64,000 nucleotides of DNA from Porticoccaceae bacterium (GCA_018069525.1 JAGPUQ010000009.1:142548-206547); one strand, 5' to 3'. Positions 46,901 to 56,543 are shown, counted from the stretch's first letter. Numbers and translations: made by a program. The notes: generated from the letters alone by a model not told the origin.

Positions 46901-47095
46901 GAGCGACACGATGAAACCGGCTTCTTCCAGCGTATCTCGGGCGATTTCGCGAGCAATAGGGTCGTCGTCAGCAACCAGTACATGCTGCCTAATTGAGGCC
47001 CCACCCTCGGCTTGCTCTACAAGAGTGACTTCATCAGACAAGCTTCCTCCTGATCTATCGTTTCTTATGTATCGTTTGTCCCACCGTTCGGCCAT
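43955..47095 (-). CDS. Hybrid c-di-GMP protein: REC-PAS-GGDEF-EAL-REC-HPt
   Basis: 1046 aa. REC1 with Asp87; PAS/PAC about 165-285; GGDEF intact at 383-387 without RxxD; EAL from 520 with NLSS, LELTES, SIDDFGTGHSS and VAEGVEE intact; REC2 about 785-905 with LAEDNPINQ and phospho-Asp834; an HPt domain at the end with His989 in AAHALKSSSGN. There is no HisKA/HATPase domain. The first ~740 residues are paralogous to the neighbouring 748-aa protein, so this is a tandem duplication plus gain or loss of the phosphorelay tail. A CRP/Vfr-like site and a -10 box lie upstream. Confidence 0.94.
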   Translation of the reverse strand: MAERWDKRYIRNDRSGGSLSDEVTLVEQAEGGASIRQHVLVADDDPIAREIARDTLEEAGFIVSLAENGLQVLAQIAVEMPDLILLDVEMPELDGFSTCARLRALPQGESVPVIIVTGSDDIEAAERALEVKATDFVNKPVKWPILVQRIRHILHAARTFMELKRSQQRLLSAQQMANLGYWDLDLATGLLQVSAQGCHIIGFPQGNVHSLRDYIEVVHEEDREIFKAKVSTGFVKGEPWLDEHRIVTASGETEVIKVMTEMFFSAVDETKSIGAMGIVQDITEQRRSEEIIRRMAFYDDVTGLHNRVAFMEELKLVLNLHKRMETVLAVLYLDLDDFKRVNDSLGHHLGDRLLKKFADRLTEALRASDLAARDRSSVLARLGGDEFVLLLTGLKHKTDAATVARRIQSSLAQPFVLDMETEQGLSSSHELYVSASIGIAVYPTDGMDAETLLKNADKAMYAAKHMGKNTHRFYVDDMNDRALERLDMETRLRGALDRNEFCLHYQPQFDLNTGEIAGVEALLRWNNPDLGSVSPTEFIPLAEETGQIIAIGAWVLKTACDQIKQWQDAGLSNLKVAVNLSSLQFRQGKLGELVTSALQKSGVDAKLLELELTESMIMRDVEQSIATLNALKLMGVKISIDDFGTGHSSLSYLQRFPIDILKIDQSFIRGLGVDAGNTAIVNAIIAMGKSLGFMIVAEGVEEQAQLQFLQEKDCDIAQGFLLSHPLPADQIPVFLGEPNKKLISLIKPQQSNSGDPSAAVGKPETGGVKNENAVEVLRSQALSGRVLLAEDNPINQEVAQEMLEQLGLQVDVVSDGREAYSAVCQTRYDLVLMDIHMPGVDGMEATEMIREMEEGKSEGHRTPILALTANAMVGDRERFLAGGMDDYLSKPFSQQGLATLLSRWLIPNLSAGSTSQPSANIEADDFSREASPALDPADWARLKKVYSGSRAGKLVKLVDMFLDSTEKLQVRLHQAVDEGDGPGLWKAAHALKSSSGNMAALTLAKYCAELEKTGRSGQLDGAGAQLVELRAEFARVAAELRAAVVA

Positions 47096-47177
47096 TACGG
47101 TGTGCTATGCCCCACTAGTCAGACACGCGTTTACCGGTTTATCCAGCCATTGCGCGGCAAGCTTCGCCGCCCCTATA

Positions 47178-47183
47178 TTATGA
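47178..47183 (-). promoter_or_regulatory. Putative -10 box of the hybrid c-di-GMP gene
   Basis: CATAAT on the minus strand, 31 bases downstream of the CRP-site centre. This is almost exactly the spacing of class II CRP-dependent promoters and predicts a start near 47,170. Confidence 0.5.
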
Positions 47184-47200
47184 GTGTTAGAGCTATTAAT

Positions 47201-47222
47201 AAGTGTGAACTGCGTCACACAA
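47201..47222. promoter_or_regulatory. CRP/Vfr-type binding site
   Basis: AAGTGTGA-ACTGCG-TCACACAATT: both half-sites TGTGA and TCACA are perfect with the canonical 6-base spacer. It lies in the divergent gap between the hybrid c-di-GMP gene (minus) and the SDR (plus). Confidence 0.75.
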
Positions 47223-47448
47223 TTCCTGACCGATAGGTTAGCATTGGTTCAATAATACAGCGTACCGACTACTGCTCACCATCAATTCCACAGCAAACCT
47301 GACTTCAAAACGTGTTTTAAACTCGCAGCCAGGTGCATTAACTGTTTTGACAGCCACCTCGCAAACCATGCGGTCTTGCCATTGCGTATACATCTGTCGC
47401 ACTATCACTCTGGTATGCAACGATCAAAACACCAACAGGAAACGCGCT

Positions 47449-48240
47449 ATGGAACTTGACCTACACGGCAAAACCGCACTGGTTACCGGCAGCAACCGTG
47501 GCACCGGCCAGATTATTGCCCAGCGCTTGGCGACCGAGGGCGCGACGGTGATCGCCCACGGTTTTAATGCCGGTAGTGCCGACCATGTAGTCGAGGTTTC
47601 CGAGGTAGCACATGCAGTATGGGGTGACTTAAGCAACGAAGCCGGTTGCCAGCAGGTGGTCGATCAGGCACTGGGGAAAGTCGGCCAAATTGATATTCTG
47701 GTCAATAATTACGGCACTGCCGAGGAAAAACGCTGGCCGCAAGCCGACACCGACGACTGGCTCGATATGTATCAAAAGAATGTGCTATCCGCAGCACGAC
47801 TGATTCGGCTGTTGTCGCCGCAAATGCGAACCCTCGGTTGGGGCCGGATGATTCAACTCGGCACCATCGGCTCCACCCAGCCCAATGCTTTGCGCCCGGC
47901 CTACTATGCCGCCAAAGGCGCACTGGCCAATATTGCGGTGGGGCTTGCCAAAGAACTGGCGGGCACCGGCATCACGGTGAACACTATTTCACCGGGGTAT
48001 ATTCGCACCCCGGAGATAGAAGCCGCGTTTCGCGCCAAAGCCAAACGCGAGGGCTGGGATGACGACTGGGAAACCATAGAGAAACGCATAGTTGCCCAGC
48101 GCTTCCCCAATCCGGTGGGCCGTATCGCCACGCGCGAAGAAGTTGCGGATTTGGTGTGCTTTATCGCCAGCCAGCGCGCCGGGTTTATCAACGGCCAAAA
48201 TATCCGCATCGACGGCGGTGCGATTGATGTCGTGCATTGA
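47449..48240 (+). CDS. Short-chain dehydrogenase/reductase (SDR)
   Basis: 263 aa. ALVTGSNRGTGQIIA (NAD(P) motif with one unusual Thr), ILVNNYG, then YYAAKGALANIAVGLAKELAG with the Tyr-Lys pair, PGYIRTPEIE, and NIRIDGGAIDVVH. AGGAA lies 8 bases before the ATG at 47449; upstream in-frame codons precede SDR homology. Divergent from the c-di-GMP pair. Substrate unknown. Confidence 0.9.
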   Translation: MELDLHGKTALVTGSNRGTGQIIAQRLATEGATVIAHGFNAGSADHVVEVSEVAHAVWGDLSNEAGCQQVVDQALGKVGQIDILVNNYGTAEEKRWPQADTDDWLDMYQKNVLSAARLIRLLSPQMRTLGWGRMIQLGTIGSTQPNALRPAYYAAKGALANIAVGLAKELAGTGITVNTISPGYIRTPEIEAAFRAKAKREGWDDDWETIEKRIVAQRFPNPVGRIATREEVADLVCFIASQRAGFINGQNIRIDGGAIDVVH

Positions 48241-48366
48241 CGTCACTCATGAATATACAGCTCTATATCGAGCACGAAAAACCCCCACCGTATTTATCTC
48301 CCCCACCGAGGCATCGTTTCGGTAAAATAACCCCCTTTATTTACTTGCTGGATACCTGACTCTCTA

Positions 48367-50022
<1,656 letters not shown>

Positions 50023-50031
<9 letters not shown>

Positions 50032-50060
50032 TCATTTCTACCAGGTGAAAGCCTTTTTTT
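50023..50060 (+). terminator. Rho-independent terminator after ettA
   Basis: AAGGCTT (50023-50029, overlapping the stop codon) pairs with AAGCCTT (50049-50055) across an 19-nt loop, followed by T7. An alternative inner hairpin GGTGAAA/TTTCACC overlaps. Confidence 0.55.
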
Positions 50061-50183
50061 CACCAAAACACTTACGCCAACACCGCCTGGATAGACAATT
50101 TTTATAAACCACCACTATCAAATGCCGACAAGACGCATAACATAAATTCAGGGCTATAGCTGAGAACAACAAAGGGAATAACC

Positions 50184-50687
50184 ATGAATGACTCACCCGA
50201 TGTTTATACAGCCGCAAGTGCGGATTTACAAACCGAAACCGGTGGTTCAGCGGACTATGCGGGATTCTGGCTACGTGTCGCGGCCATCATTATTGATGGC
50301 ATAGTCATCTCGATGGTGTTTGCCTTGCTGATTTTCGTGTCCGGCGTTATTGGCTTTGGCGACCTGGACTCATTAAGCGAAACCGGAGAAAGCGCCTTTA
50401 TCGGCATGATACTCGGCTACAACGCCGTCACTATAGTTTTACAGTGGCTCTATTTCGCCCTACAGGAAAGTTCGGCCGGCCAGGCTACTCTGGGGAAACG
50501 TGCCGTCGGTATTATCGTTACCGATCTGGACGGTGAACGCGTATCTTTTATGCGTGCAACTGGAAGACATTTTGGAAAAATATTATCCTCCATGATTCTG
50601 CTAATCGGTTTTATTATGGTGGCCTTCACTCAGCATAAACAGGGGCTACACGATATGATTGCCGGTACCTTAGTAGTCAAAAAATAG
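50184..50687 (+). CDS. RDD-family membrane protein
   Basis: 167 aa. A polar N-terminus, then GFWLRVAAIIIDGIVISMVFALLIF (the RDD motif with Arg and Asp), a second hydrophobic segment LGYNAVTIVLQWLYFAL and TLGKRAVGIIV, and a third at ILSSMILLIGFIMVAF, ending GLHDMIAGTLVVKK. Function unknown. First of three same-strand genes followed by LemA and GIDE. Confidence 0.9.
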   Translation: MNDSPDVYTAASADLQTETGGSADYAGFWLRVAAIIIDGIVISMVFALLIFVSGVIGFGDLDSLSETGESAFIGMILGYNAVTIVLQWLYFALQESSAGQATLGKRAVGIIVTDLDGERVSFMRATGRHFGKILSSMILLIGFIMVAFTQHKQGLHDMIAGTLVVKK

Positions 50688-50798
50688 TGTTCTATATTAG
50701 CTGAATATGGCAACCACACCGAACAAACAACCCAGCGGAAAAAACCTACTGTCCACCATACGTTAAGTAGTCATCATGCGGGAAAAGGAGAAAGAATT

Positions 50799-51374
50799 AT
50801 GAGCGTCAGCACATTTATAATTATCGGGGCTTTATTGCTGTGTTGTGGTTATGTTATCACCATCTACAACGGCCTGGTTTCCCTGAAACATCAAATATCG
50901 AAATCCTGGGCTAACATTGACGTCTTACTCAAACAACGCCACGACGAATTACCGAAATTAGTCGACACCTGTAAGCAGTATATGGAATACGAACAGGAGA
51001 CACTCAGCCAAATTATCGAGGCACGCAGCTCTGTGGCCTCGGCCTCAGAAAAACAGGATATTGGTGCGCTGGGTGCGGCGGAGACACAACTCAGATCCGG
51101 TCTGGGTCGACTTTTTGCGCTTGCAGAAAACTATCCCGATCTTAAAGCCAACGAGTCATTCCAACATTTACAGGCGCGCATCACCGACCTTGAAAACGGC
51201 ATTGCCGATCGGCGCGAGTTCTATAACGCCTCGGTTAATATCAACAACGTTCGTATCGAACAATTCCCCGACGTATTAATCGCCAATTTCTTTAGCTTCA
51301 AGGCCTTCGATTTACTGGAATTTTCCGAAGGCGAATTAACGGACGTGAATGTCGGAGGTCTATTTAAGTCTTGA
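50799..51374 (+). CDS. LemA family protein
   Basis: 191 aa. An N-terminal transmembrane helix (FIIIGALLLCCGYVITIYNGLV), then the LemA helical domain: SWANIDVLLKQRHDELPKLVDTCKQYMEYEQETL and LFALAENYPDLKANESFQHLQARITDLENGIADRREFYN. Conserved family of unknown molecular role; anchored with the helical domain outside or in the cytoplasm. AAGGAGAAAG precedes the ATG. Confidence 0.95.
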   Translation: MSVSTFIIIGALLLCCGYVITIYNGLVSLKHQISKSWANIDVLLKQRHDELPKLVDTCKQYMEYEQETLSQIIEARSSVASASEKQDIGALGAAETQLRSGLGRLFALAENYPDLKANESFQHLQARITDLENGIADRREFYNASVNINNVRIEQFPDVLIANFFSFKAFDLLEFSEGELTDVNVGGLFKS

Positions 51375-51446
51375 ACTGACACATTTCCAGGATTTTAATT
51401 TCCAGCCATATTCAAACTCTTGCATTAGTCGGAGCACATCCACTTT

Positions 51447-52394
51447 ATGAGCGCGTCCAGTGACCCCTCAGAATTTTTTATTTGGGCGAGTGTTTTCACC
51501 GCAGGCGCGCTATTTTGCCTGTTCAAAACCCGGAAAGCGTTTAAAAAATTACGTCTTATAGAAGACATGCCCACCTCGCTGATTCGCTCGGCCAGCCAGG
51601 GATTTACCGAGCTGGTTGGCGTCGGAAAATTATTAGCGGAGCCGCTTGTCTCACCACTGACCTCACTGCCCTGCCTGTGGTGGCGCTACAATATCGAACG
51701 CTATGAAAAAGGTGATGGGGACGCAGCTGGAGCCTGGACCTCCGTTAAGCGCCAAACCAGTGAAATGCCTTTTAATATCGACGACGGCACCGGCCTATGT
51801 CAGGTATTTCCCGCTGGAGCAGAACTGAGTAGTCGCCACAAGCATCGCTGGTATGGAAATAGCTTGAATCCAAATCAACATTTCCTTAGTAACCCATCGG
51901 GCTCTAGCACCTATTTAAATCGCCTGGCCCTGGGAGGCTTTGGTCGTCGCTATCGCTTTACGGAGTATTTAATTCTCGATGGCGATCCCCTATATGTACT
52001 GGGTCATTTTAAAACCGATGCCACTGGTCATCGCACCTTAAGTGTAGATAAAGTAATGGGGGATATTCTATCTCACTGGAAACAAGATTTTGGCGCGCTA
52101 TTAGAACAATACGACACCAACAGTGACGGCGAGCTTTGCTTAAAAGAATGGCGGCAAGTGCGTGCTGCGGCGGAAAAATCTGCCTTAAAGCAACAAGCGA
52201 AATACAGCACACTACCGGCGGAGCACAGCATACGAAAACCAGAGGGTCGCGGCTTGCCTTTTATTATTGGTCATACCGAACAGACAAAACTAAGCCGGTC
52301 TTTTGGTATTCAATCGATCGCTTACGCACTTGGATTTCTAGGTTCAGGTTCTATTTCGGCCTGGCTGTGGAGCGCTACTGGATGGTTAAACTAA
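51447..52394 (+). CDS. Bacterial GIDE-domain membrane protein with an EF-hand
   Basis: 315 aa. N-terminal helix (FFIWASVFTAGALFCLF), GIDE-like domain about 40-190 (FTELVGVGKLLAEPLVSPLTSLPCLWWRYNIERYEKG ... YRFTEYLILDGDPLYVLG), an EF-hand calcium loop at 223-234 (Asp223, Asn225, Asp227, Gly228, Glu229, Glu234) and a C-terminal transmembrane helix (about 287-312). LemA and GIDE genes are a known pair. Eukaryotic GIDE/MULAN relatives are E3 ligases, but the bacterial domain lacks a RING, so its function is unknown. Confidence 0.86.
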   Translation: MSASSDPSEFFIWASVFTAGALFCLFKTRKAFKKLRLIEDMPTSLIRSASQGFTELVGVGKLLAEPLVSPLTSLPCLWWRYNIERYEKGDGDAAGAWTSVKRQTSEMPFNIDDGTGLCQVFPAGAELSSRHKHRWYGNSLNPNQHFLSNPSGSSTYLNRLALGGFGRRYRFTEYLILDGDPLYVLGHFKTDATGHRTLSVDKVMGDILSHWKQDFGALLEQYDTNSDGELCLKEWRQVRAAAEKSALKQQAKYSTLPAEHSIRKPEGRGLPFIIGHTEQTKLSRSFGIQSIAYALGFLGSGSISAWLWSATGWLN

Positions 52395-52425
52395 ATCCAT
52401 TAACCAATTTTGTCCATTAAAATTA

Positions 52426-53259
52426 TCAAGGTATTGGTCGCACCCAAATATCCAGCTCTCGGGCAACGCCCAGAGCATCCCACCCGGCTTCCGCCGCCGA
52501 GCGACTAGCAAACTCACCATAGGTGACGACAAACAGTTGTTTACCCTCGCGACTTACCGGCGATACGTTCACACCCATTTTTTGCAATTGCTCGCGCTGC
52601 ACAAACTCTAATGCAAGCTCTTCCCGGTCAAAGGCCGCGAGCTGAACGGTATAATTATTTTTTGAACCAACTAGAGCTGAATTGCTTACAACCCGATTAA
52701 TGGATACTTCTTCGGCATTAACCGAAGAAGTATTATCACTAGTTATACCCTTGGGTAATGCTCCTTCGGGTGATGCTCCTTCGGGTGATGTTTGCGGGCG
52801 GATCTCGTCCGACCACACTTCAAATGCCGGTTCAGGTTGTGGTGCAGGTGCTGGGCGGGATTCAACAACGGCACCAGCCTCATCTTGATTTTCTTTATTC
52901 GCCTCTTTATTCGCCTCTGTGCCATCAAGTCCGGGCAACCGTTCGCGCCAGGATAATTGCCGACGATCCCCCATCATCACCGAGCTGCGCACCGGATCAC
53001 TTTTAGGTTTCTTGACGGCGCCGTCACTCGCACTGGCTACTACTTTATCCGCGTTAGCTTTATCAATAATAATTGCTCCCACGACGCGGCCATTGCGCAT
53101 TGGTCGCTGATGACATTGCCAACTTTTAGTACCCGGCTCACCATCGCAATGCCAGCCGATGTAAGTAGCCTGCTTTTCACTTTGAGGGGAACTGGAGCAA
53201 GCAGCCAACGCAAGGATCAGCAAGATCATTAACAAACATTTAAGCGGTAAAACTTTCAC
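52426..53259 (-). CDS. SPOR-domain lipoprotein
   Basis: 277 aa. Signal peptide with lipobox ILALAAC (Cys21), a low-complexity middle rich in Glu, Pro and Ala with tandem repeats, and a C-terminal SPOR domain (NYTVQLAAFDREELALEFVQREQLQKMG, VVTYGEFASRSAAEAGWDAL, about 200-272). SPOR domains bind denuded septal peptidoglycan, so a division-site role is likely (inference). It stands alone and is convergent with the GIDE gene. Confidence 0.9.
   Translation of the reverse strand: MKVLPLKCLLMILLILALAACSSSPQSEKQATYIGWHCDGEPGTKSWQCHQRPMRNGRVVGAIIIDKANADKVVASASDGAVKKPKSDPVRSSVMMGDRRQLSWRERLPGLDGTEANKEANKENQDEAGAVVESRPAPAPQPEPAFEVWSDEIRPQTSPEGASPEGALPKGITSDNTSSVNAEEVSINRVVSNSALVGSKNNYTVQLAAFDREELALEFVQREQLQKMGVNVSPVSREGKQLFVVTYGEFASRSAAEAGWDALGVARELDIWVRPIP
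52753..52797. repeat. In-frame 15-bp repeats inside the SPOR lipoprotein gene
   Basis: GGGTAATGCTCCTTC, GGGTGATGCTCCTTC and GGGTGATG... encode SPEGASPEGALPKG. A second, perfect 12-bp duplication, TTTATTCGCCTC, occurs at 52894-52917 (encoding EANKEANK). Confidence 0.85.
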
Positions 53260-53394
53260 CGGGACATCTCTCCGCTGCGCAACTTCTCTACAAATTTAAC
53301 CATCGGTTTTTTTCTTCATTCCGTAATATATCCGCTGAGATACGCCCATGAAAACCCACGAGAAGACTCGATTATTGATCGCTACGCGACGAGT

Positions 53395-53661
53395 TTAAAT
53401 CCCCAGACTAGACAGCGTATTAGCCAGACGCTCCACCGCTCCGGCCAGTCGCGGATGGCTGACTTCAAACCGCGTAGCCACCTGCCTTAGCCGCTCGCGC
53501 AAGGCATGGTGCTCCGCGCCTTGATCTGCAGCGTCTTCGGACGTAAGCGTTGTCACATCTTCCACCACCCTCGACAGCAAGTCGAGATCGTCGTCGCCCA
53601 GGGCAGCTTTATTAAGTTCTTGTTGTAGAGCTTCTATCTCCGCCAATAGCACCTTGTCCAT
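53395..53661 (-). CDS. DUF4404 family protein
   Basis: 88-aa helical protein (LLAEIEALQQELNKA, LRERLRQVATRFEVSHPRLAGAVERLANTLSSLGI) typical of DUF4404. The ATG at 53661 has GAGGAAAG upstream; the longer frame has no ribosome-binding site. Function unknown. Confidence 0.85.
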   Translation of the reverse strand: MDKVLLAEIEALQQELNKAALGDDDLDLLSRVVEDVTTLTSEDAADQGAEHHALRERLRQVATRFEVSHPRLAGAVERLANTLSSLGI

Positions 53662-53795
53662 TCTACTTTCCTCACATCGTTTAATAAGCCGCATTGAACC
53701 CCTGTCCTGTCCGGGTCGTCAATGGCCACGTAGAGTATCCCGACCTTTGCTTGATCTGGATCGGGGGATTAGACTAGGAGACAGTACCCGGCTGA

Positions 53796-53813
53796 CGCAC
53801 CAATATTGGACTA
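53796..53813 (+). promoter_or_regulatory. Possible NtrC site upstream of amt
   Basis: CGCACCAATATTGGACTA keeps one GCACCA half-site and a CCAATATTGG core, but the right half is poor. It lies 23 bases upstream of the -24 element, closer than a usual enhancer. It is a weak call made only because of the sigma-54 promoter next to it. Confidence 0.35.
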
Positions 53814-53835
53814 AGCTACAGACTAGCCTGGTGAC

Positions 53836-53851
53836 CGGCACAATAATTGCC
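53836..53851 (+). promoter_or_regulatory. Sigma-54 promoter of the ammonium transporter gene
   Basis: CGGCAC-AATAA-TTGCC fits TGGCAC-N5-TTGCW with GG and GC 10 bases apart, predicting a start near 53,862, about 115 bases before the amt ATG. The rest of this 315-base gap contains nothing else I can name. Confidence 0.8.
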
Positions 53852-53976
53852 TTTTTATAATAAGACCCCAAAAGAAGTCGATATTTCTGACCTTTTACGC
53901 GCCAAAACAGTGCGTATAAGGCCGCGCAAAAGAATAACGCACCAATACAAAACGCTAACAACCAGGACAGCGCCCT

Positions 53977-55287
53977 ATGTTGAACATGACCTCCACCTTT
54001 AAACACGCTTCAGCCTGTCTGGCGCTGCTTGTACTGCCCAGTTTGGGGCATGCCGACACGCTAAACGAAGCCAACACCGCCTGGATTATGACCGCCACCG
54101 CTCTGGTGTTGTTTATGACCGTCCCCGGCTTGTCGCTATTTTATGGCGGTCTGGTGCGCTCCAAAAACGTGCTGTCGATTCTGATGCAGTGTTTTGCCAT
54201 CACCTGTGGCGCGTCTATCGTCTGGTTCGTTTGCGGTTACAGCCTGGCGTTTACCGATGGCGGCAGTGCCAACGCCTGGATAGGCGGCTGGGATCAGGCC
54301 TTCTTCGCCAACATGGGAGAGGATTCTCTCAGCGGCGACATCCCGGAAAGCGTGTTCGCGCTGTTTCAAATGACCTTCGCCATTATTACCCCGGCGCTGA
54401 TCATTGGTGCATATGCAGAACGTATGAAGTTTTCCACCATGATGGTCTTCAGCATGGTGTGGCTGTTAATCGTCTATGTTCCCGTCACTCACTGGGTATG
54501 GGGCGGCGGCTGGTTGGCCCAAAAAGGCTTACTCGATTTTGCTGGCGGCACGGTAGTGCATATCACCGCCGGGGTTGCGGCACTGGTTGCAGCCATCGTG
54601 ATCGGCAACCGCAAGGGTTTCGGCACTCAGGCGATGCCTCCTCACAACCTCACCATGACAGTTATGGGCGCGGGCATGTTGTGGGTGGGCTGGTTTGGTT
54701 TTAACGGCGGCTCGGCACTGGCCGCTAACGGCGACGCCGGTATGGCGATGCTGGTAACGCATATCTCAGCGGCCGCTGGCTCGTTGGCCTGGATGATGAT
54801 GGAGTGGATTCGCCACGGCAAACCTTCTGTCCTCGGTATTGTTACCGGCATGGTCGCAGGACTCGGCACCATCACCCCCGCCTCAGGTTTTGTGGGCCCA
54901 GGCGGCGCGGTAGTGATTGGCTTTAGTGCGGGCATTATCTGCTACTTCGCCACCCAGGCCATCAAAATCAAATTCAAAATCGACGATTCCCTCGATGTAT
55001 TCCCCGTTCACGGCATCGGCGGCATCCTCGGCACCATCCTTGCGGGCGTATTTGCCTCCGATCAACTCGGCGTGTTCAGCGGTCAGGGTTATAACGAAGG
55101 CATGGTCATGGGTTCGCAACTTGGCGTGCAGTTTACTGGTGTTGCCGCCACCGTTGTATTTACCGGCGTGGTCACTTTTGTCTTGCTAAAAGTACTCGAC
55201 CTGACCATGGGCTTGCGCGTTACCCCCGAGCAAGAAACCCAGGGACTGGACCTGGTGCTTCACGATGAGCGCGGTTACGATTTGTAA
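53977..55287 (+). CDS. amt: Ammonium transporter (Amt family)
   Basis: 436 aa. A signal peptide (ACLALLVLPSLGHA) followed by eleven transmembrane segments. NTAWIMTATALVLFMTVPGLSLFYGGLVRSKN is the Amt N-terminal signature, GGTVVHITAGVAALV holds the twin-His region and DVFPVHGIGGILGT the second His site. It is usually paired with glnK, which is absent here; the sigma-54 promoter shows nitrogen control. ATGs at 53977 and 53986 are both possible starts. Confidence 0.96.
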   Translation: MLNMTSTFKHASACLALLVLPSLGHADTLNEANTAWIMTATALVLFMTVPGLSLFYGGLVRSKNVLSILMQCFAITCGASIVWFVCGYSLAFTDGGSANAWIGGWDQAFFANMGEDSLSGDIPESVFALFQMTFAIITPALIIGAYAERMKFSTMMVFSMVWLLIVYVPVTHWVWGGGWLAQKGLLDFAGGTVVHITAGVAALVAAIVIGNRKGFGTQAMPPHNLTMTVMGAGMLWVGWFGFNGGSALAANGDAGMAMLVTHISAAAGSLAWMMMEWIRHGKPSVLGIVTGMVAGLGTITPASGFVGPGGAVVIGFSAGIICYFATQAIKIKFKIDDSLDVFPVHGIGGILGTILAGVFASDQLGVFSGQGYNEGMVMGSQLGVQFTGVAATVVFTGVVTFVLLKVLDLTMGLRVTPEQETQGLDLVLHDERGYDL

Positions 55288-55329
55288 GCTCTCGTTGTCG
55301 GAACCGGAGCTAGAAACTAGAAATCGGAT

Positions 55330-55371
55330 CCACAAAAAAAGCCCGGGCTTAAACCCGGGCTTTTTTTGTGG
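55330..55371. terminator. Bidirectional terminator between amt and the channel gene
   Basis: A perfect 18-bp inverted repeat, CCACAAAAAAAGCCCGGG (55330-55347) and CCCGGGCTTTTTTTGTGG (55354-55371), with a 6-nt loop. A7/T7 flank the GC-stem on both strands, so it can end transcripts from both convergent genes. Confidence 0.95.
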
Positions 55372-55385
55372 CCTGAAAAACCTTA

Positions 55386-56543
55386 CTAATCTTTAGTGAT
55401 TTTACTCGCCCAGTTGTCAGCGATGGTTTTCGCTGCATCACGACCACCCAGGCCAAAGGCCAGTGCGGCGGCAATAGCGACGGCACCAATGGTAAAACCA
55501 AAGGCCATATTGACGATCTCATCGGCCAGACCCATTGCCTTTAAACCCATTGCCAGTACCAGCCCCAGAATGGCTATTCTCGCAATATTGGCCACTCCTG
55601 CGCCACTACCCTGCGCCAGGTGCTTGTAGGCAAGCGAACCCAGGAAGTTGCCAATCACCAGGATCACCCCGCCAATCAACAGACCGCCGCCGAACGCCAG
55701 TACCTGACTAAAAATAGCGGAGATCACTTCGATGCCCAGGGTATTCACCGCAGCGGTCGCCGCCGTCAGCATGGCAAAAAACATGATCGCGCCGCCGATC
55801 AGACTGGTAAGCGTAAAGGTTTCGGAGAACATACTCTTAATTTCCAGTTTTTCCGGAAGCGCATTCACGTTCATGCCCTCGAGCAAACTGCTGAGTATGT
55901 AGATCACAAACTTGGCAACGTAATAGGTCACCAACAAAATAATACCCGCACCAATAATGTTAGGTACTGCGGTCATTAGCTTGTTGATCATGGCCGAGGC
56001 GGGTTCGCTGATGGCAGCAATATTCAACACCCCCAGCGCGGCCACCATCATGGGCAATACAATTACCGCAAAGGCGAAGGCGCTACCAAGCTTGGAAACC
56101 TTAAGATTCTCGTTACCGGTTTTTTCAAGCAATTGCTCATCGACCTTACCCAGAGCTGCGCCGACCAGCTCGCTGACAATTTTTGCAATCACCCAGCCCG
56201 CGTAGCCAATCACCCCAGCGCCAATAATATTGGGTATCGCCGCCATAAATTGATCCATCATATTTTTCAACGGCGCCAACACGTCGGTTAAGCCAAAGTG
56301 CTGTAGCACCGCCACCAACACAAATATGGTCAGCAAGGCCTTAATCAGCGATGTAATCAACGTAGTGAGATTGATCTTCTCGAGAAAATCGACTTTCTTC
56401 AGCAGGCGACCGAAAATCCCGCTCAGGAACTTCACTATGATCAGACCGACAATCAGGATTGCCAAACCGATCAGCGCGTGGCCCAGTTTGCTGGCGGCCA
56501 TTGGCCCCAGTGCGTCGCTTATGGTTGTTAGTAAATTTGCCAT
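55386..56543 (-). CDS. Mechanosensitive-channel-like protein with TM-helix repeats
   Basis: 385 aa, almost entirely hydrophobic. It has repeated units of the form I-P-N-I-I-G-A-G-V-I-G-Y-A-G-W-V-I (about 103-119, 213-230 and others), the conserved TM-helix repeat (PF05552-type) found in some MscS-family channels. The MscS beta domain itself is not present, so channel function is unproven. Single gene, convergent with amt. Confidence 0.82.
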   Translation of the reverse strand: MANLLTTISDALGPMAASKLGHALIGLAILIVGLIIVKFLSGIFGRLLKKVDFLEKINLTTLITSLIKALLTIFVLVAVLQHFGLTDVLAPLKNMMDQFMAAIPNIIGAGVIGYAGWVIAKIVSELVGAALGKVDEQLLEKTGNENLKVSKLGSAFAFAVIVLPMMVAALGVLNIAAISEPASAMINKLMTAVPNIIGAGIILLVTYYVAKFVIYILSSLLEGMNVNALPEKLEIKSMFSETFTLTSLIGGAIMFFAMLTAATAAVNTLGIEVISAIFSQVLAFGGGLLIGGVILVIGNFLGSLAYKHLAQGSGAGVANIARIAILGLVLAMGLKAMGLADEIVNMAFGFTIGAVAIAAALAFGLGGRDAAKTIADNWASKITKD

